NCBI GenBank assembly: GCA_945910005.1 | Contig: OX246741.1 | Location: 41,942,232 to 42,006,231, forward strand | DNA from: Isoperla grammatica | Taxonomy: Eukaryota; Arthropoda; Insecta; Plecoptera; Perlodidae | Reading direction: 5' to 3' | DNA: 64,000 bases | Shown here: positions 32,125 to 43,300 of the stretch, piece by piece | How the letters are laid out: each line of letters starts with the position of its first letter | How positions within the stretch are numbered: position 1 is the stretch's first letter | Notes under the pieces: model-generated | What the model was told of the DNA's origin: nothing | The model's database searches: none | What the model saw: only the letters and a program-made list of their open reading frames with translations | Position numbers and translations under genes: made by a program

Positions 32125-32936
32125 GGAGGAGATAGCCATGAGTCAAACGAGTGTGGCCAATGCGAACCCGTGCAAAGACTTCCTCTTTCCGGCGAGAAAG
32201 ACGGGAAGATGGAGGCCGAACTTTATTGATTAATTTAGGCGTCACACTGTGCAACTTGTTCAGTTGCACTTGGTCCCAAGCAGCTTGTTGTTTATCTAAA
32301 ATGACTTGTTTGAACGTACTTTTGACATCTGGAACAGGGACGATATCGAAGTCAACATGGCGATGTTGACAAATGCCTTTGCAGCCTGATCGGCCAATTT
32401 GTTTCCTTCTATTCCCACGTGTCCAGGTACCCAGCAAAATTCGATTGCATAATTCCTCGAATTGAGTTTCCACAGATAAAACTGAAGGTCTTGGACCAAG
32501 TGATGGACGGGATACAAGACACAAATTGCTTGAAGTCCACTCCTGCTATCCGAACAAATTAAAAACTTATCCATTGGAGAACGTGATATATATTTCAGAG
32601 CTTCGCGAATGGCGACCAATTCTGCGGTGAAAACTGAACACATGTCATGTAACCTGAATTGTTCAGTAAGGCGGAGCAATAAAAACTACATCCTACCTTG
32701 ATGTCAATTTTGGAGCCATCTGTGAACACCAAAGTTAACCAACGGTGTTAATGGCAAATTTCCAGAAAGTGAATTTTGAATCCGAAGTAGAAAATTTATC
32801 AAAACGACAAAGATCAAATCTCATAACCGGTTCCGGTATAATCAAAGGTGGATTTATACCAAAAACCGAGTTGAAAAGATTTGGCATATTAAATTCTAAA
32901 ATTGTAAATAAATGTAAAACACGTAAGCCCGTTGGT
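32125..32936 (-). pseudogene. I-like LINE RNase H fragment, broken
   Basis: Homologous to 13280-14095. Frames 32296-32679 and 32042-32524 together cover RNase H blocks (CSDSRSGLQAI, WVPGHVGIEGNKLADQA) with frameshifts near 32375 and 32670. The FTDGS block is disrupted. Not functional. Confidence 0.7.
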
Positions 32937-33136
32937 TGATTGATATTTGGGCTTAAAGTCTCATATTTTTGCAACGAGGCTAATCGAGACAATGAGTGGG
33001 TGATCAGTGAAGATGAAATATGGGGCTGTTTGGAGGAAAGAAGAGGAAAGGGAATTGAGTAATGAAGATGAAATTGGGGGCTCTTTGGAGGAAAGGGGCA
33101 AGTAGGAGGGCGCGGGAGGAAAGAGGAAAGGGGAGG
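32937..33136 (-). mobile_element. two joined SINE-like fragments, copy 9
   Basis: 32937-33056 is a tail-proximal fragment; 33060-33135 repeats the internal GAAGATGAAAT...GGAGGAAAGG part, then a new SINE begins. Probably successive insertions or unequal repair at one place. Confidence 0.6.
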
Positions 33137-33435
33137 ATGATTGATATTTGGGCTTAACGTCTCATATTTTTGCAACGAGGCTAATCGATTACATGAGTGG
33201 GTGATAGCTGAAGATGAAATAGGGGGCTCTTTGGAGGAAAGAAGCTAGTTTGAGGGCCCGTGAGGAAAGGGGAAAGGGGATTGGGATGTGGACTGCACTT
33301 CGTCTGACTTCTCTTCCTCAACCAGTCTGGCTAGGGTGGCCCTACCAGAAGCATACGCTTCCGCCGGCATAGCTCTCGGGATCACCAAAGCACGCAAACC
33401 TGCCCACCACGATAAGGTAGCAGTCACTGGGCAGG
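33137..33435 (-). mobile_element. SINE-like element, copy 10
   Basis: Near full length (tail ATCAATCAT to head CCTGCCCAGTGACTGC on the minus strand). It abuts copy 9. Confidence 0.75.
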
Positions 33436-34001
33436 ATATTTGGTTACCCCTGATCCATAAATACTTGTAAAAATTGATATTTAGTCATCAGTTGGTGATA
33501 ATAGGTTAGTAAGTGAAGTAAACAATACAAACTGTTCATTGAGAATGATTGAATAGATAAAAAATTCAGAATTGCACATTTCTACTTTGCCATAAATCTC
33601 AGCTTTGGAAACCCTTGTTTTTTTTATTTTTTCGCACAGTTTGCGTGACATTCCAATTCATGTATTGTGTGACTTGTGTTGACGATAAATGTTCAATCCG
33701 CAAATTTTGATTTTTTTACTACCTTGGACAGCCCTGGGGCCCAAAGTTGCCGTCAGATTTTTTTAAGAATGGGCTTTAAATGAAAAAGCAGAAAATTTCC
33801 GATTTTTCCACTAAAGGAAAAATTCTTATCACATTTTGCACTATTATTCTACTAAATACCCTCACTTTTATTCAAAAATGGCTCTGTTATTCGTCATTAC
33901 AACACACACACAATTATTTTCCTGTTACCATAGTATTTCACCTACTTTATAAGATAACATTTTTTCTTCGAGAACGTAGATTCAAACTTGTGTCGCAATT
34001 T
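33436..34001 (+). other. flank upstream of the leader exon; possible TATA box
   Basis: AT-rich, no ORF. CTACTTTATAAGATAAC at about 33942-33958 contains a TATA-like TTTATAAG roughly 200 bp upstream of the ATG at 34165; this would fit a start site near 33977-34005 if the exon is real. This is inference only. Confidence 0.3.
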
Positions 34002-34266
34002 ATTCCAGTACATTGAATTTGCGTGAAGTATTGTGTTATTATTCGTCATTGAATTGGTTTTTCACCAAATATTTGTTTTTTTCAATTTTTTAATTAACTT
34101 GGTTTCAGCACCAATTTTTTGTTTTTGTTGTTAATCTAGAGAGTGGCCTTTAGGCCTTCTCGCCATGTCTCATGATATTTGTATATTAATAACGTTTGTA
34201 TTGCTAGCAGCAACCACTGGACTGTGTTTTCCCATCGGTCGGACCAATGGTCGGAACAGAGATATT
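34002..34266 (+). CDS. candidate first exon with secretory leader peptide
   Basis: ATG at 34165 in a good start context (CTCGCCATG) opens 34 codons ending exactly at a GTGAGT donor (GT at 34267). The peptide begins MSHDICILITFVLLAATTG, then LCFPIGRTNG: a short polar start, a hydrophobic core and small residues before a possible cleavage site, as in a signal peptide. The 5' UTR and leader are shared with the decayed copy at 28083-28345. No second exon was found before the Jockey element at 34378. It may be a host gene's first exon, a gene fragment, or part of an unknown repeat. Confidence 0.4.
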
Positions 34267-34679
34267 GTGAGTACAATTCTAACTCATCAACTATAACACA
34301 CTTCACAACTCAAACTTTTACACGGTATTAATGGAGTGTGTTGTTACACTATCAAATTTGAACTTGACATTTGAAATTCTGTACACAAACTGACAGACGA
34401 AGCGCCCAACGAATTGAAATGAGGGATTCACTACGCATCGTTACGCTCATCTAATTAATTGAATTAAGTAAGTGCTCCGTTGTTATAGGACGGCTTTAAA
34501 GACACCGTGTACCTATTTTCAGATTAGAAGTCGTAAAATTTAATCCATATTAGAAGTTGTCAGCCTGTCAAACAGGGCCCCTTCGTTTTCCACAACAGCA
34601 TTCATTCTTGTTTCAAAGACAATTATAAAATTGTTACAATGTAAAGAACTAACATACTACTTACTTACTAGACACACTA

Positions 34680-35880
34680 GTTCAGCATTGAACTTTGCTG
34701 AAACGCTTTCCCGGGATGGGCCCTCTGGAGCCGATGAAAGAATACCGAGGTAAAAAACGTTAGCCCGAGGGCTTGGGTGACATAAAGAATTGTGTGTGGG
34801 GATGAATGGGCGGTAGGACCTACTTCAACAGGAACAGTGGTAAAAAACGAGAGAAAACCAAATTGCTGCTCAGTAGGAGCGAGGGGGAGCCGTCTCAGTC
34901 TAGGGCTGAACCATCCAGGGCCCAGGGCCCTTACTATAGACTGGGACAGGTAACGGCGAATGCCTCTTCTTTGCAGTCTGGGGATGACATTTGAGGTAGA
35001 TTTGGGAGCCTTCAAGAGACGAGCAGATGGTCGCTTAGGTCGCTTAGACTCCCTTCTTGGATGAACAGGGTGTCGCTTGAGTATTCACACAGGGCGAGCC
35101 CTCGGAGTACCCGTGCTGTAGATTTGGCGTTGAAACCTCCGAAGAGTTTTTGGCGTAAATAGGAGTGGTTGATGAACTGTGAGATGAGGGTGGGTTATCA
35201 AGGCATTGTAGAAGCGTCTGGCCCGAAATGCGAGGAGGTCAGATAAGAGAGGCGTTTCTTCGGAAGGCGGAGTATAGTCCGGAGAGCCATGTTTTGGAAA
35301 TAATGGAGTTTTAGCATGTGGGTTTGGGCAGCACCCCTCCCCGCCATAGGGGAGAGGCGCGTACAGATTGGGGCGTATTATCGTCGTTTTGATACGCAGG
35401 CGATCTCCGGCCGAGATGCAACCGGATCGAAGCAGAGGGTGAAGGGCAAAAAACTTCTGGCTGGCTTTGTCCAGGACGTGGGTAATGTGGGTCCTTATGT
35501 AAGATGCTTGTCCATCAGAGCCCCCGAGAAGCGATTTCTAGATGACCAAGCGATGGGTCTGCCCGAAATGGTTAGGGGAGGGCGTAGATCACCTCGTCCC
35601 ATGGAGAAGAGAGTAACAGAGATTTTACTAGCGTTCAGTGAGAGGCGCTCTTCTCGTACCAAGGATGGACGACGTCCAAGACCGATTATAGTGATGTGGT
35701 TTATAGGTCGGAGGAGCTGGTGTTCCGTGGACGTACGTCGGACGAACCCGAATTGGTAGTGTGGAATGATGAGGAGATCTGTGACTACTTTCTGGATACG
35801 AGACAAGAGGAAACCCTCGACGACTTAAGCAAAGATGTTGAGCAGGCAGATGGAGCTGTAAAGGTGGGTGTTATCCTAGC
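34680..35880 (-). pseudogene. Jockey-like ORF2 reverse transcriptase fragment
   Basis: The minus-strand frame 35806-35495 shows HYQFGFVRRTSTEHQLLR, the RT finger/palm motif of Jockey-type LINEs, then jumps (palm DD region deleted) to PPLTISGRPIAWSSRNRFSG, matching the conserved thumb-proximal block. 35340-35110 gives AAQTHMLKLHYFQNMALRTI, the typical segment after RT. The catalytic YADD box is missing. Inactive. Confidence 0.7.
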
Positions 35881-36664
35881 TTGAGAAAAGAAATAATGTC
35901 TGCATGCTTCCCCTGAGTCGGAAAGTAGAATGCACGTAAACACGCGGTATATATGTGATAGTGGACCGCTACGGCGGAACCAGTGAGATTTGAGGATAAG
36001 TGCTAGCGTAAATTGCGTCGGGACCAAGTGCTTTTCTCAGCATTATGTTTGCTGGAGGTGTCTTTAGTTCTTGAAGCGATGTCGTCTTCCGATGGGGGAA
36101 CCGCAGGAACAACGCCGGCAAATAGAGTTTCCACTCGACTGTTTATATCGGGATCTTCCGGTACGGGCGGATTGGGGGATGAAGCACGTCTAGAGGTGCC
36201 TGGAGATAGCTTCGGCATTGTCTTGACTGCTGAGGGCACAACCAAGTGGAATCATCAGAGAAGGATCTGGGGCGCTTGACGTTTGCAGCGTCCTCACCAT
36301 CCTTCAAAGTTCAAATAGAGTTGTGGGAATAAGTTATCGTGCAGAGTTTTGCCTTCTACTGTAGTTGGCAGTGGTGCTAAATGTCCCGCTTCAGTGCTCC
36401 TGTGTCAGGTGTGCGGAATGCCTGCCTGGTCCTCCTCGCTTTGTTCTTGGCCCTCACTCAAGTGACGAGAGCCGGAGGAGGTGCAAGATGAGTGGAGTGT
36501 CGTGGACAGGTGCTGGGTACTTTGGCCCCTGCAGCTTACGAATCAGGGAAGACAATGAGATCTTTTTGTCAATACTATCTTGCAAACCCGGGATCAGGAG
36601 TGGTTGCGCCTCGAGTCGGTGGTGGATTTGTGTACGGATTTGCCAGTGTGCGTGGTGGTATGAA

Positions 36665-36985
36665 AATGGTTGCGAGAAAAATGGTGATAGGTGGGTTCAA
36701 CTGGGCCAACAACGGTCAGGTGGAGATCGGTGGTGGTGACGTAGTTGTAGATGGAATCTCCTGTGGCTGGACAACGCCTATACGAGGCGGGATGATCCTG
36801 GTTGAATAGCAACATCCAGAACGACCGGGGTGAGTTTGCGAGAAAATGGTGATAGGCGGATTCATCTGGGCCCACAACGGTGAAGTGGAGATCGGTGGTG
36901 GTGACGTAGTTGGCTGGACTGGAGGCTGGGCAACGTTTGTACGAGACGGGATGATCCTGGTTGCAAGTACACACTTAGCAGGGGT
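36665..36985 (-). repeat. imperfect tandem duplication, unit ~167 bp
   Basis: Two units (about 36670-36836 and 36837-36985) share GGAGATCGGTGGTGGTGACG and GGGATGATCCTGGTTG. On the minus strand they read as a proline/threonine-rich peptide (TSPPPISTSPL) in the unresolved middle of the Jockey element. Confidence 0.65.
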
Positions 36986-37160
36986 ATCTATAATCTTCAA
37001 AACAACCCTTGGTGCTTGGAGCGATGGTGCTTAGTGCATTTGAATCAAGTCGGAGGAGGTTGCAAAATACAGAGAAATTGTCAAACTGCTGATAGTAATA
37101 GCACTGGCGGGGGTCAGACTGGCCACGGTACTTCTCTTTGGGGATTTTGTGTTAACACAC

Positions 37161-37524
37161 CTATGTTATGGTTTGCACCGGCGTTCCAGGTGCATTTATA
37201 TGAGTCGTGACGACGAAGAGGGGCATCGGCCGGTGTTCATCGGGCGAATGCCCTCGGCTCATGAGCTGGCGAACGTCCTGGACCCTCAAGCCTTGGTTGG
37301 TTAAGTCGGCTACGATATCGTCAGTTGAGGAGGGTTTTCGTTTAACCACCTTCGCTGCCGGACCTCCTCTGTTGGATAGGTATGAAATGGAACATAAGGT
37401 CGTTGCTGATGAGGAAGGCTTGAATCTCGTCGTAGGTTTGTCGAGTTGTGGGCTTCAGACTGAAGGTTTTACGGGTGGTGGCGATGGTTAAGTGGCCGTC
37501 GGTGGTTTTGCGAATGAGCGTCAC
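37161..37524 (-). pseudogene. Jockey-like ORF1 (gag-like) fragment
   Basis: Two overlapping minus-strand frames (37524-37342 and 37349-37161) encode TLIRKTTDGHLTIATTRKTF, YDEIQAFLISND and then DDIVADLTNQGLRVQDVRQL, PMPLFVVTTHIN. Closely similar to ORF1 in copy A. The frameshift lies near 37345. The expected zinc knuckles are not recognisable. Confidence 0.65.
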
Positions 37525-37940
37525 TACCTCAGTACTCCATATAGCATGATGGGTGGAGGTTCTTACGTAGTGTTTGGGGCCACTAGGGTGCTGGCTGCTC
37601 GGAGGTTATTTTCGACGGTGTGAACAGAGCTAACTGGTGTAAGTGATCGAGATGAATGGTGGGCGGTTGATGTACTGTGCTCAGAATCGGAGGTCAGAGA
37701 AGAGCAGGTCCCTTCTTTCTCGGTGGCGACAGCTTCGGCGAGCCTGGCGGTAGTAGAGTTTTAATGGGGGTAGCGATGACGTCATCGGGAGTCGAGTCGG
37801 GCGAGAGATCAATTGAATCTTGGGGTTAAGAAGAGGCAGCAGAACGGCGCGTAAAATCGATTGGTTGTAAGGTTGTAATAATACGAGACGGGGGATCGGT
37901 CAGAGCAGACCTTAAGGTGCTTGGTTGGCATTCGTCCTCA

Positions 37941-38225
37941 GATAGGGCTAGTCGAGAGCTTAATGACGCTTTGGTATCAACATGTCCTGGTTTTAATGAG
38001 TATAGGACACGACATGACGTTGTCGGGCCCTGATAGGGCTAGTCGAGAGCTTAATGACGCTTTGGTCTTCACTAGGCCTGGTTTCAAGGAGTATAGGACA
38101 CGACATGACGCTGTTGGGTCCTGATAGAGCTAGTCGAGAGCTTAATGACGCTTTGGTCTCCACTTGCCCTGGTTTCAAGGAGTATAGGACACGACACGAC
38201 GCCTTTGGGTCCTGACAGGGATCGT
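37941..38225 (-). repeat. 91-bp tandem repeats in Jockey 5' UTR (copy B)
   Basis: Units begin at 37941, 38032 and 38123, with a partial at 38214. There is one unit more than in copy A. They lie upstream of ORF1 on the coding strand. Confidence 0.75.
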
Positions 38226-38703
38226 CGTACAATATGGAGGAGGGATTTGCTCCGTTGGAGCGTAATCGTAAGCTAGCGATTGCTGGAGCACAACTGGGAG
38301 GTCCATCTGTGACAGTTCAGACTTTACGAACGCTCGAGAGTGTCGGAGCGAGAAGAGCATTTGGCTGCTGGTTCCTGGACGGAGGCAGGGGGTTGAGTGG
38401 CTTGGTGGACTCTCTAGAGATGGTAGCTTGAATTTTAGTGAGTCGGGTGCGGTGGTGTATCGCTTATAGATGGTGGTGGGTGAGGACGGGGGGGGGGGAT
38501 GATCCATGGGGTGGGGCAAGAGGGTGGCTGTAGCAGGACCCGGGTGTGAATGTATCCTACCTACCTCAGTGCAGAGCATAGGGGCGGAAAGTGGAGAAGG
38601 AGACGAGAAATGCACTATACCGGTGGTGGATTGAGTGGAATAAGGACATAAGTACAACCACGCTGTTGTGTCGCGTCAACGACGTGACCAGAGGCGCCCC
38701 TAA

Positions 38704-39336
38704 AGGTGAATTCACGACCTTGCGTGGCCGTGCATGCAGCGCGGTGCAGCGGCTGGTAGACCAATCAGAAACGACTTGCATGCAGTGCAGTGCAGCGCTG
38801 CCGAAGTTGGTCGACATTCAACTTTTGCAGCACTGCACGCAAGTCATACCTCCATAGATCGTATATATTCTGATGGCTCACACTGGCTGTGGCCAAGGCG
38901 ACTGACCCACCGAGGCTTTAAGCCAATCAGAAACAGACAATATCACGATTTAGATGGCCGTGATCACTGCAACCAAACTGCAACACGGCTCAAATCAAAA
39001 CAAACATAACCCTACACACAGTTACATGAACGCGTCTTTTACAACACAAAAAGCAACCTAGAATGCTATATTTCTCTATTCTAGGAATTTCTCTATGTTC
39101 TAGAAAGCCTACAAGGTAATGCCTAGGCCTACGCCAATATCTTATTATTTCTTAACACTGAATTTATATGTATCGGCCTAGTAATACGGCAGTCCTAGTG
39201 ATACAATAGGCGGAGGCCTAGGCAGTGAAACCGCATCTGTGCCGGCCGGGTCGTGAACACATAGAACTTCCCACGCACTACTGCAGCAGCACGGACGGCG
39301 CTGCATGCACGGCCACGCAAGGTCGTGAATTCACCT
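38704..39336. mobile_element. MITE A, first copy (633 bp)
   Basis: A perfect 39-bp terminal inverted repeat starts AGGTGAATTCACGACCTTG. It is flanked by TAA (38701-38703 and 39337-39339), as for PIF/Harbinger-type MITEs. It appears identical to the second copy by eye. No transposase or MADF exon. Confidence 0.9.
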
Positions 39337-39339
39337 TAA

Positions 39340-39972
39340 AGGTGAATTCACGACCTTGCGTGGCCGTGCATGCAGCGCGGTGCAGCGGCTGGTAGACCAA
39401 TCAGAAACGACTTGCATGCAGTGCAGTGCAGCGCTGCCGAAGTTGGTCGACATTCAACTTTTGCAGCACTGCACGCAAGTCATACCTCCATAGATCGTAT
39501 ATATTCTGATGGCTCACACTGGCTGTGGCCAAGGCGACTGACCCACCGAGGCTTTAAGCCAATCAGAAACAGACAATATCACGATTTAGATGGCCGTGAT
39601 CACTGCAACCAAACTGCAACACGGCTCAAATCAAAACAAACATAACCCTACACACAGTTACATGAACGCGTCTTTTACAACACAAAAAGCAACCTAGAAT
39701 GCTATATTTCTCTATTCTAGGAATTTCTCTATGTTCTAGAAAGCCTACAAGGTAATGCCTAGGCCTACGCCAATATCTTATTATTTCTTAACACTGAATT
39801 TATATGTATCGGCCTAGTAATACGGCAGTCCTAGTGATACAATAGGCGGAGGCCTAGGCAGTGAAACCGCATCTGTGCCGGCCGGGTCGTGAACACATAG
39901 AACTTCCCACGCACTACTGCAGCAGCACGGACGGCGCTGCATGCACGGCCACGCAAGGTCGTGAATTCACCT
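39340..39972. mobile_element. MITE A, second copy (633 bp), head-to-tail
   Basis: Shares the TAA at 39337-39339 with copy one and ends at TAA 39973-39975. Same orientation and, as far as read, the same sequence as the first copy, so it is either very recent or an assembly/gene-conversion product. Confidence 0.9.
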
Positions 39973-39975
39973 TAA

Positions 39976-40778
39976 TGCTGGGTTCTCATGGTCCAACGCA
40001 GCGTATCGCGTAACGACGTTAACCAATCAGACATCGTAACGACTTACGCGACTCCTCCCCTTTTGACGACGTCAAATTTTAGATTCCATTTCTATTATTA
40101 ACGCCGACGTAAAGCGTCACCGCCATGCAAATACATCGAATTTACCGAATTTCCATTTGAGAAGGCTACGTCCAACATAAACATTCACTATAAAAAAATG
40201 TCGGACGCCGTGTTGGAACTTCTTTGTGCCGCCATTCAAAGATTTCCCTGCCTTTACAATACGCGCAGCAAAGATTACAAGAATAATCGTTTAAAAGAGA
40301 GTGCATGGTTTGCAATGTCTATCGCAGGAGTTGGGATTTAGTGGTATTACTGATGTTTTTGAGCTAGGCCTATTTCTCAACATAACCTAGGCACACCATA
40401 ACCTACCTAATTTCAACATGCCCTAGGCCTACATCTGGATAAGCCTAGGCCTACACACGGCAAACGTAGAAATAGTGACCTAAGCTAGTAGGCGCATACT
40501 AATAACCAGTAGAACCATTCTCAAATAATTTAATCTTCCTACAATGCTACCTACCCGTGGCTTTAGCTTTCTTTATTAGGTACGTAGCTCGTCTTGTCAA
40601 CACCATGATTTCTCGGATAGCATAAATCGCGCCAAATCATCTGTCATATGACGGTGCGCAGCAAGAACATAAAACGCGTTTACGCCGCGCAGGAGCCATG
40701 GCATGTGAACGCATCAAATTCAACGCGACGTAAAAACGTCGTACGCAGCGGATAGCGTCAAGGCATGAGAACCCAGCA
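39976..40778 (+). mobile_element. MITE B (803 bp) with a MADF exon
   Basis: Termini TGCTGGGTTCTCATG and its complement; TAA at 39973-39975 and 40779-40781. The interior carries an exon-like frame at 40198-40341 (MADF pattern) and long subterminal inverted similarity (CAACGCAGCGTA / GCTGCGTAC region). A deletion derivative of a PIF/Harbinger element. Confidence 0.85.
40198..40341 (+). CDS. MADF-like coding remnant in MITE B
   Basis: 47 codons then TAG. The peptide includes AAIQRFPCLYNTRSKDYKN followed by LKESAWFAMSIAG, a strong match to the MADF layout (xPCLY, SKDYKN, AWxxIA). A GT overlaps the stop codon, so the frame may once have spliced at nearly the same length as the 14289-14430 exon. 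Only the N-terminal third of a MADF protein is represented. Confidence 0.5.
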   Translation: MSDAVLELLCAAIQRFPCLYNTRSKDYKNNRLKESAWFAMSIAGVGI

Positions 40779-40960
40779 TAAGAATGCACCTTGGCCACGA
40801 GTGGGGGATGCTCGGCGCGGCTCCTGCAAGCTAGGTCAGGAAACGGTAAACCAATGTGTTGAAAAGGGTTTTAGACAGTGGTCGTAAACTTTGTTAACCA
40901 ATATACAGGGGGACAAGGAGGAAAATAAAAAGATTTGCAGCCATTTTCCCAATATTACTG

Positions 40961-42244
40961 TCCATAATTCCTCAATATTCAAATTTAGAATTTCCACTTT
41001 CGATTATCGAATTTTGGCCTACCTATTTTTTTAAACCAATGCCAATGCCAATTTACTCCCTTTCGTTGTCTTTAATCCTTGAAGGAATTCGTTTCTCAGC
41101 AACGTTAAACGATTACATAATCGTCAGGTATCGTGGGACCTCTGGATCTGAATCAAATTATATGAATCATTTCACATTGTTTATTGTGGAGTGAAATATT
41201 GTGAAGAATGGGACCATTTCATGGTTTTTCTTCTGAATTCTCTATGGTATTTTATTAATAAAATAGCCAAACTAGTGGATGTGTGTGTAGCGCATTGCCA
41301 GGAGGTGGGTCCGCAACAATTGAAGAGAAGATTAAATAAACGTTTTTTTAATCAGTTTGGTAACCAGGGGCTGAGAGGGGAACAAGAGAATAAAAGGAGT
41401 AGTGGTCGACCGGCTCGGGGCTTTTTATCGCTGGGAGTGTCAAGTGAAGTGGTTGGAAGAAGACGGCATCGCGTAGAGAAGACTGATAACAGCGGGACGG
41501 GGATTGATCCGAGGACAGCAGACCGGGCGGGTCGAACCAAGGACAGCGTGGATCGGAGGATCGACCCAGTCACTGTGCCAGGCCGCTGTTAAAGGGTATG
41601 ATGGAATGGCATTGATTCATAGGTCGGGGCAGTTAGCAGATACAAGTTGACCACGCGCTCTCGCCCACAATGGTACAGTTTACTTAGGACCATTAAGGGT
41701 AGATTTGTAAGTACAATACACGTAATCCTTGTTTATTTGAATTTTGTGTATTTCCTTGAGGACAATTCCGCATGATCCATCCCTGCAAAATACCGACCCT
41801 GGTCAGGACTAGGGAAAGACTGAGCCGCAAAGCTAGACATCAGCTACGCACCCCATGCTAGTCAAGGCAATTACATCTACCCCGAGGCACAGTCTTACGC
41901 TATTTCTTCACAATATTTTGAGTTTGGTTGTGTCCTGTGATATTGTTCTATTGATTAGGGTAAGTGGACTGATATCTATGGAATTCAATTTAAATGAAAC
42001 TGTTAAACTCATTTTTTATCACGACAGTAATATTTAATTTTTCTGTTCAAACAAAATATTTAAAAAATGAAACGAACATAGAGCATCAATTATGGTCCAT
42101 TTTCTTTAGCATATAGTCAACAGGTAATTGAATTATTATATCAGGCCCTGATGCATATTGATGTCACACAAGGGCTTTTTTAATATTTTTTTATTTTGGG
42201 ATGACAGTCACTCATTGTGTTTGGAACTGTGCACTTTCCCGCCA
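40961..42244. other. no recognised gene; one 133-codon ORF
   Basis: A plus-strand frame at 41191-41592 encodes a basic, Arg-rich peptide with no recognised family. Its rich part (41385-41590) is locally GC-rich with repeated GACAGC/GGATCG words. The rest is AT-rich and empty. It separates the Jockey copy from the second microsatellite element. Confidence 0.35.
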
Positions 42245-42355
42245 ACTCCTATTCATTATTTATGTTTGAATAGACACATTAAATAATTAAATGTTTGGAA
42301 CATTTTTGCATCACGGAATCTTTATATATAAAAGCAAGTGCCTTACTGGATGACT

Positions 42356-42449
42356 ACTGACTGACTGACTGACTGACTGACTGACTGACTGACTGACTGA
42401 CTGACTGACTGACTGACTGACTGACTGACTGACTGACTGACTGACTGAC
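42356..42449. repeat. TGAC microsatellite, short allele-like copy
   Basis: About 23 units of the same tetranucleotide at the homologous position to 23572-23808. Confidence 0.95.
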
Positions 42450-43300
42450 TCATCAACGCCCAGCTCAAAAGCTCCAGCCCCTGAACATGGAATTTGAGAA
42501 TGGCGTTACTCTTCTGATGAGATCACCTACTAATGAAGGATTTTTTGAAATTCCATCTTAAATGGGGTGAAAAAGGGTGTTGAATTTTTTTAACAATACC
42601 CATATCTCAGAAACTGAAGATGTTACAGATGTGAAAACTGCAACTTGGATTTGCCATTTAAACCAACGAAACACTTGTTTTACCGTTTTTTTTAAAATCC
42701 AATAATTGCTGTTGTTTTATGAGGATACCGATGTCTCAAAAAGTACCGATGGAAAATGCCTCAAACATGGAGATGGTATTTAGATTCCTATCAACAAAAC
42801 AAGAAACACGTGTATTACAATTTTCCGAAAATCCAGTTAAGGTTTACAAACCGGAGGTGTTGTTATAACTCAGAAACCGAACTTATGTATTTGTTAGGAA
42901 GACAGACTTTACGTTTTTCTCATTAAATGACTGCAAAAGTCACTGTTTATGTTACTTATTATTGTTATTTTTCGTTTTTTAAAGGTGGATGCTTCAAATA
43001 GTACGTAATTATGTTCTAAACCACTAATGTGTTATTTTCGCTACGGCTATGGAAGGATTTGTACTCCTCCATCCTTGCCAGTCCACAGATTTGTGGATGG
43101 TTATACGTTTTTTCCTAGTCCACCGCTAAGTGGCTTTAAATGCCACCAGGTAAGCCAACGTATATGAAACCTTGTATCGCGCAAAATTTTCAAACGTTTG
43201 AATTTTGCAGTTCACTATGGCGTGTGCGGGTTGCAATATTAATCTTTGGCAGAATTTTTAATTTCTACTGCCGATAGTGATGTATTGAATACATGGTTGA

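Larger units (their letters stand above)
34378..40960 (-). pseudogene. Jockey-like LINE copy B, 5' end interrupted by three MITEs
   Basis: Minus-strand element. 5' end near 40960; 5' UTR at 40782-40960 and 37541-38700 (MITEs between); 91-bp repeats 37941-38225; ORF1 37524-37161; an unresolved proline-rich middle (36300-37160); ORF2 parts 36245-34680; 3' UTR to 34378. Excluding MITEs it spans about 4.5 kb, the most complete Jockey copy here. The ends agree with copies A (20577-23440) and D (7559-8165). Frameshifts throughout. Confidence 0.7.

Noticed and set aside
38734..39645. two identical 91-codon ORFs
   Set aside because: They lie wholly inside the two MITE A copies and are duplicated with them; no motif.
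41191..41592. 133-codon basic ORF as a host gene
   Set aside because: No recognised domain, no splice structure, and it lies between repeats; kept only as an unrecognised region.
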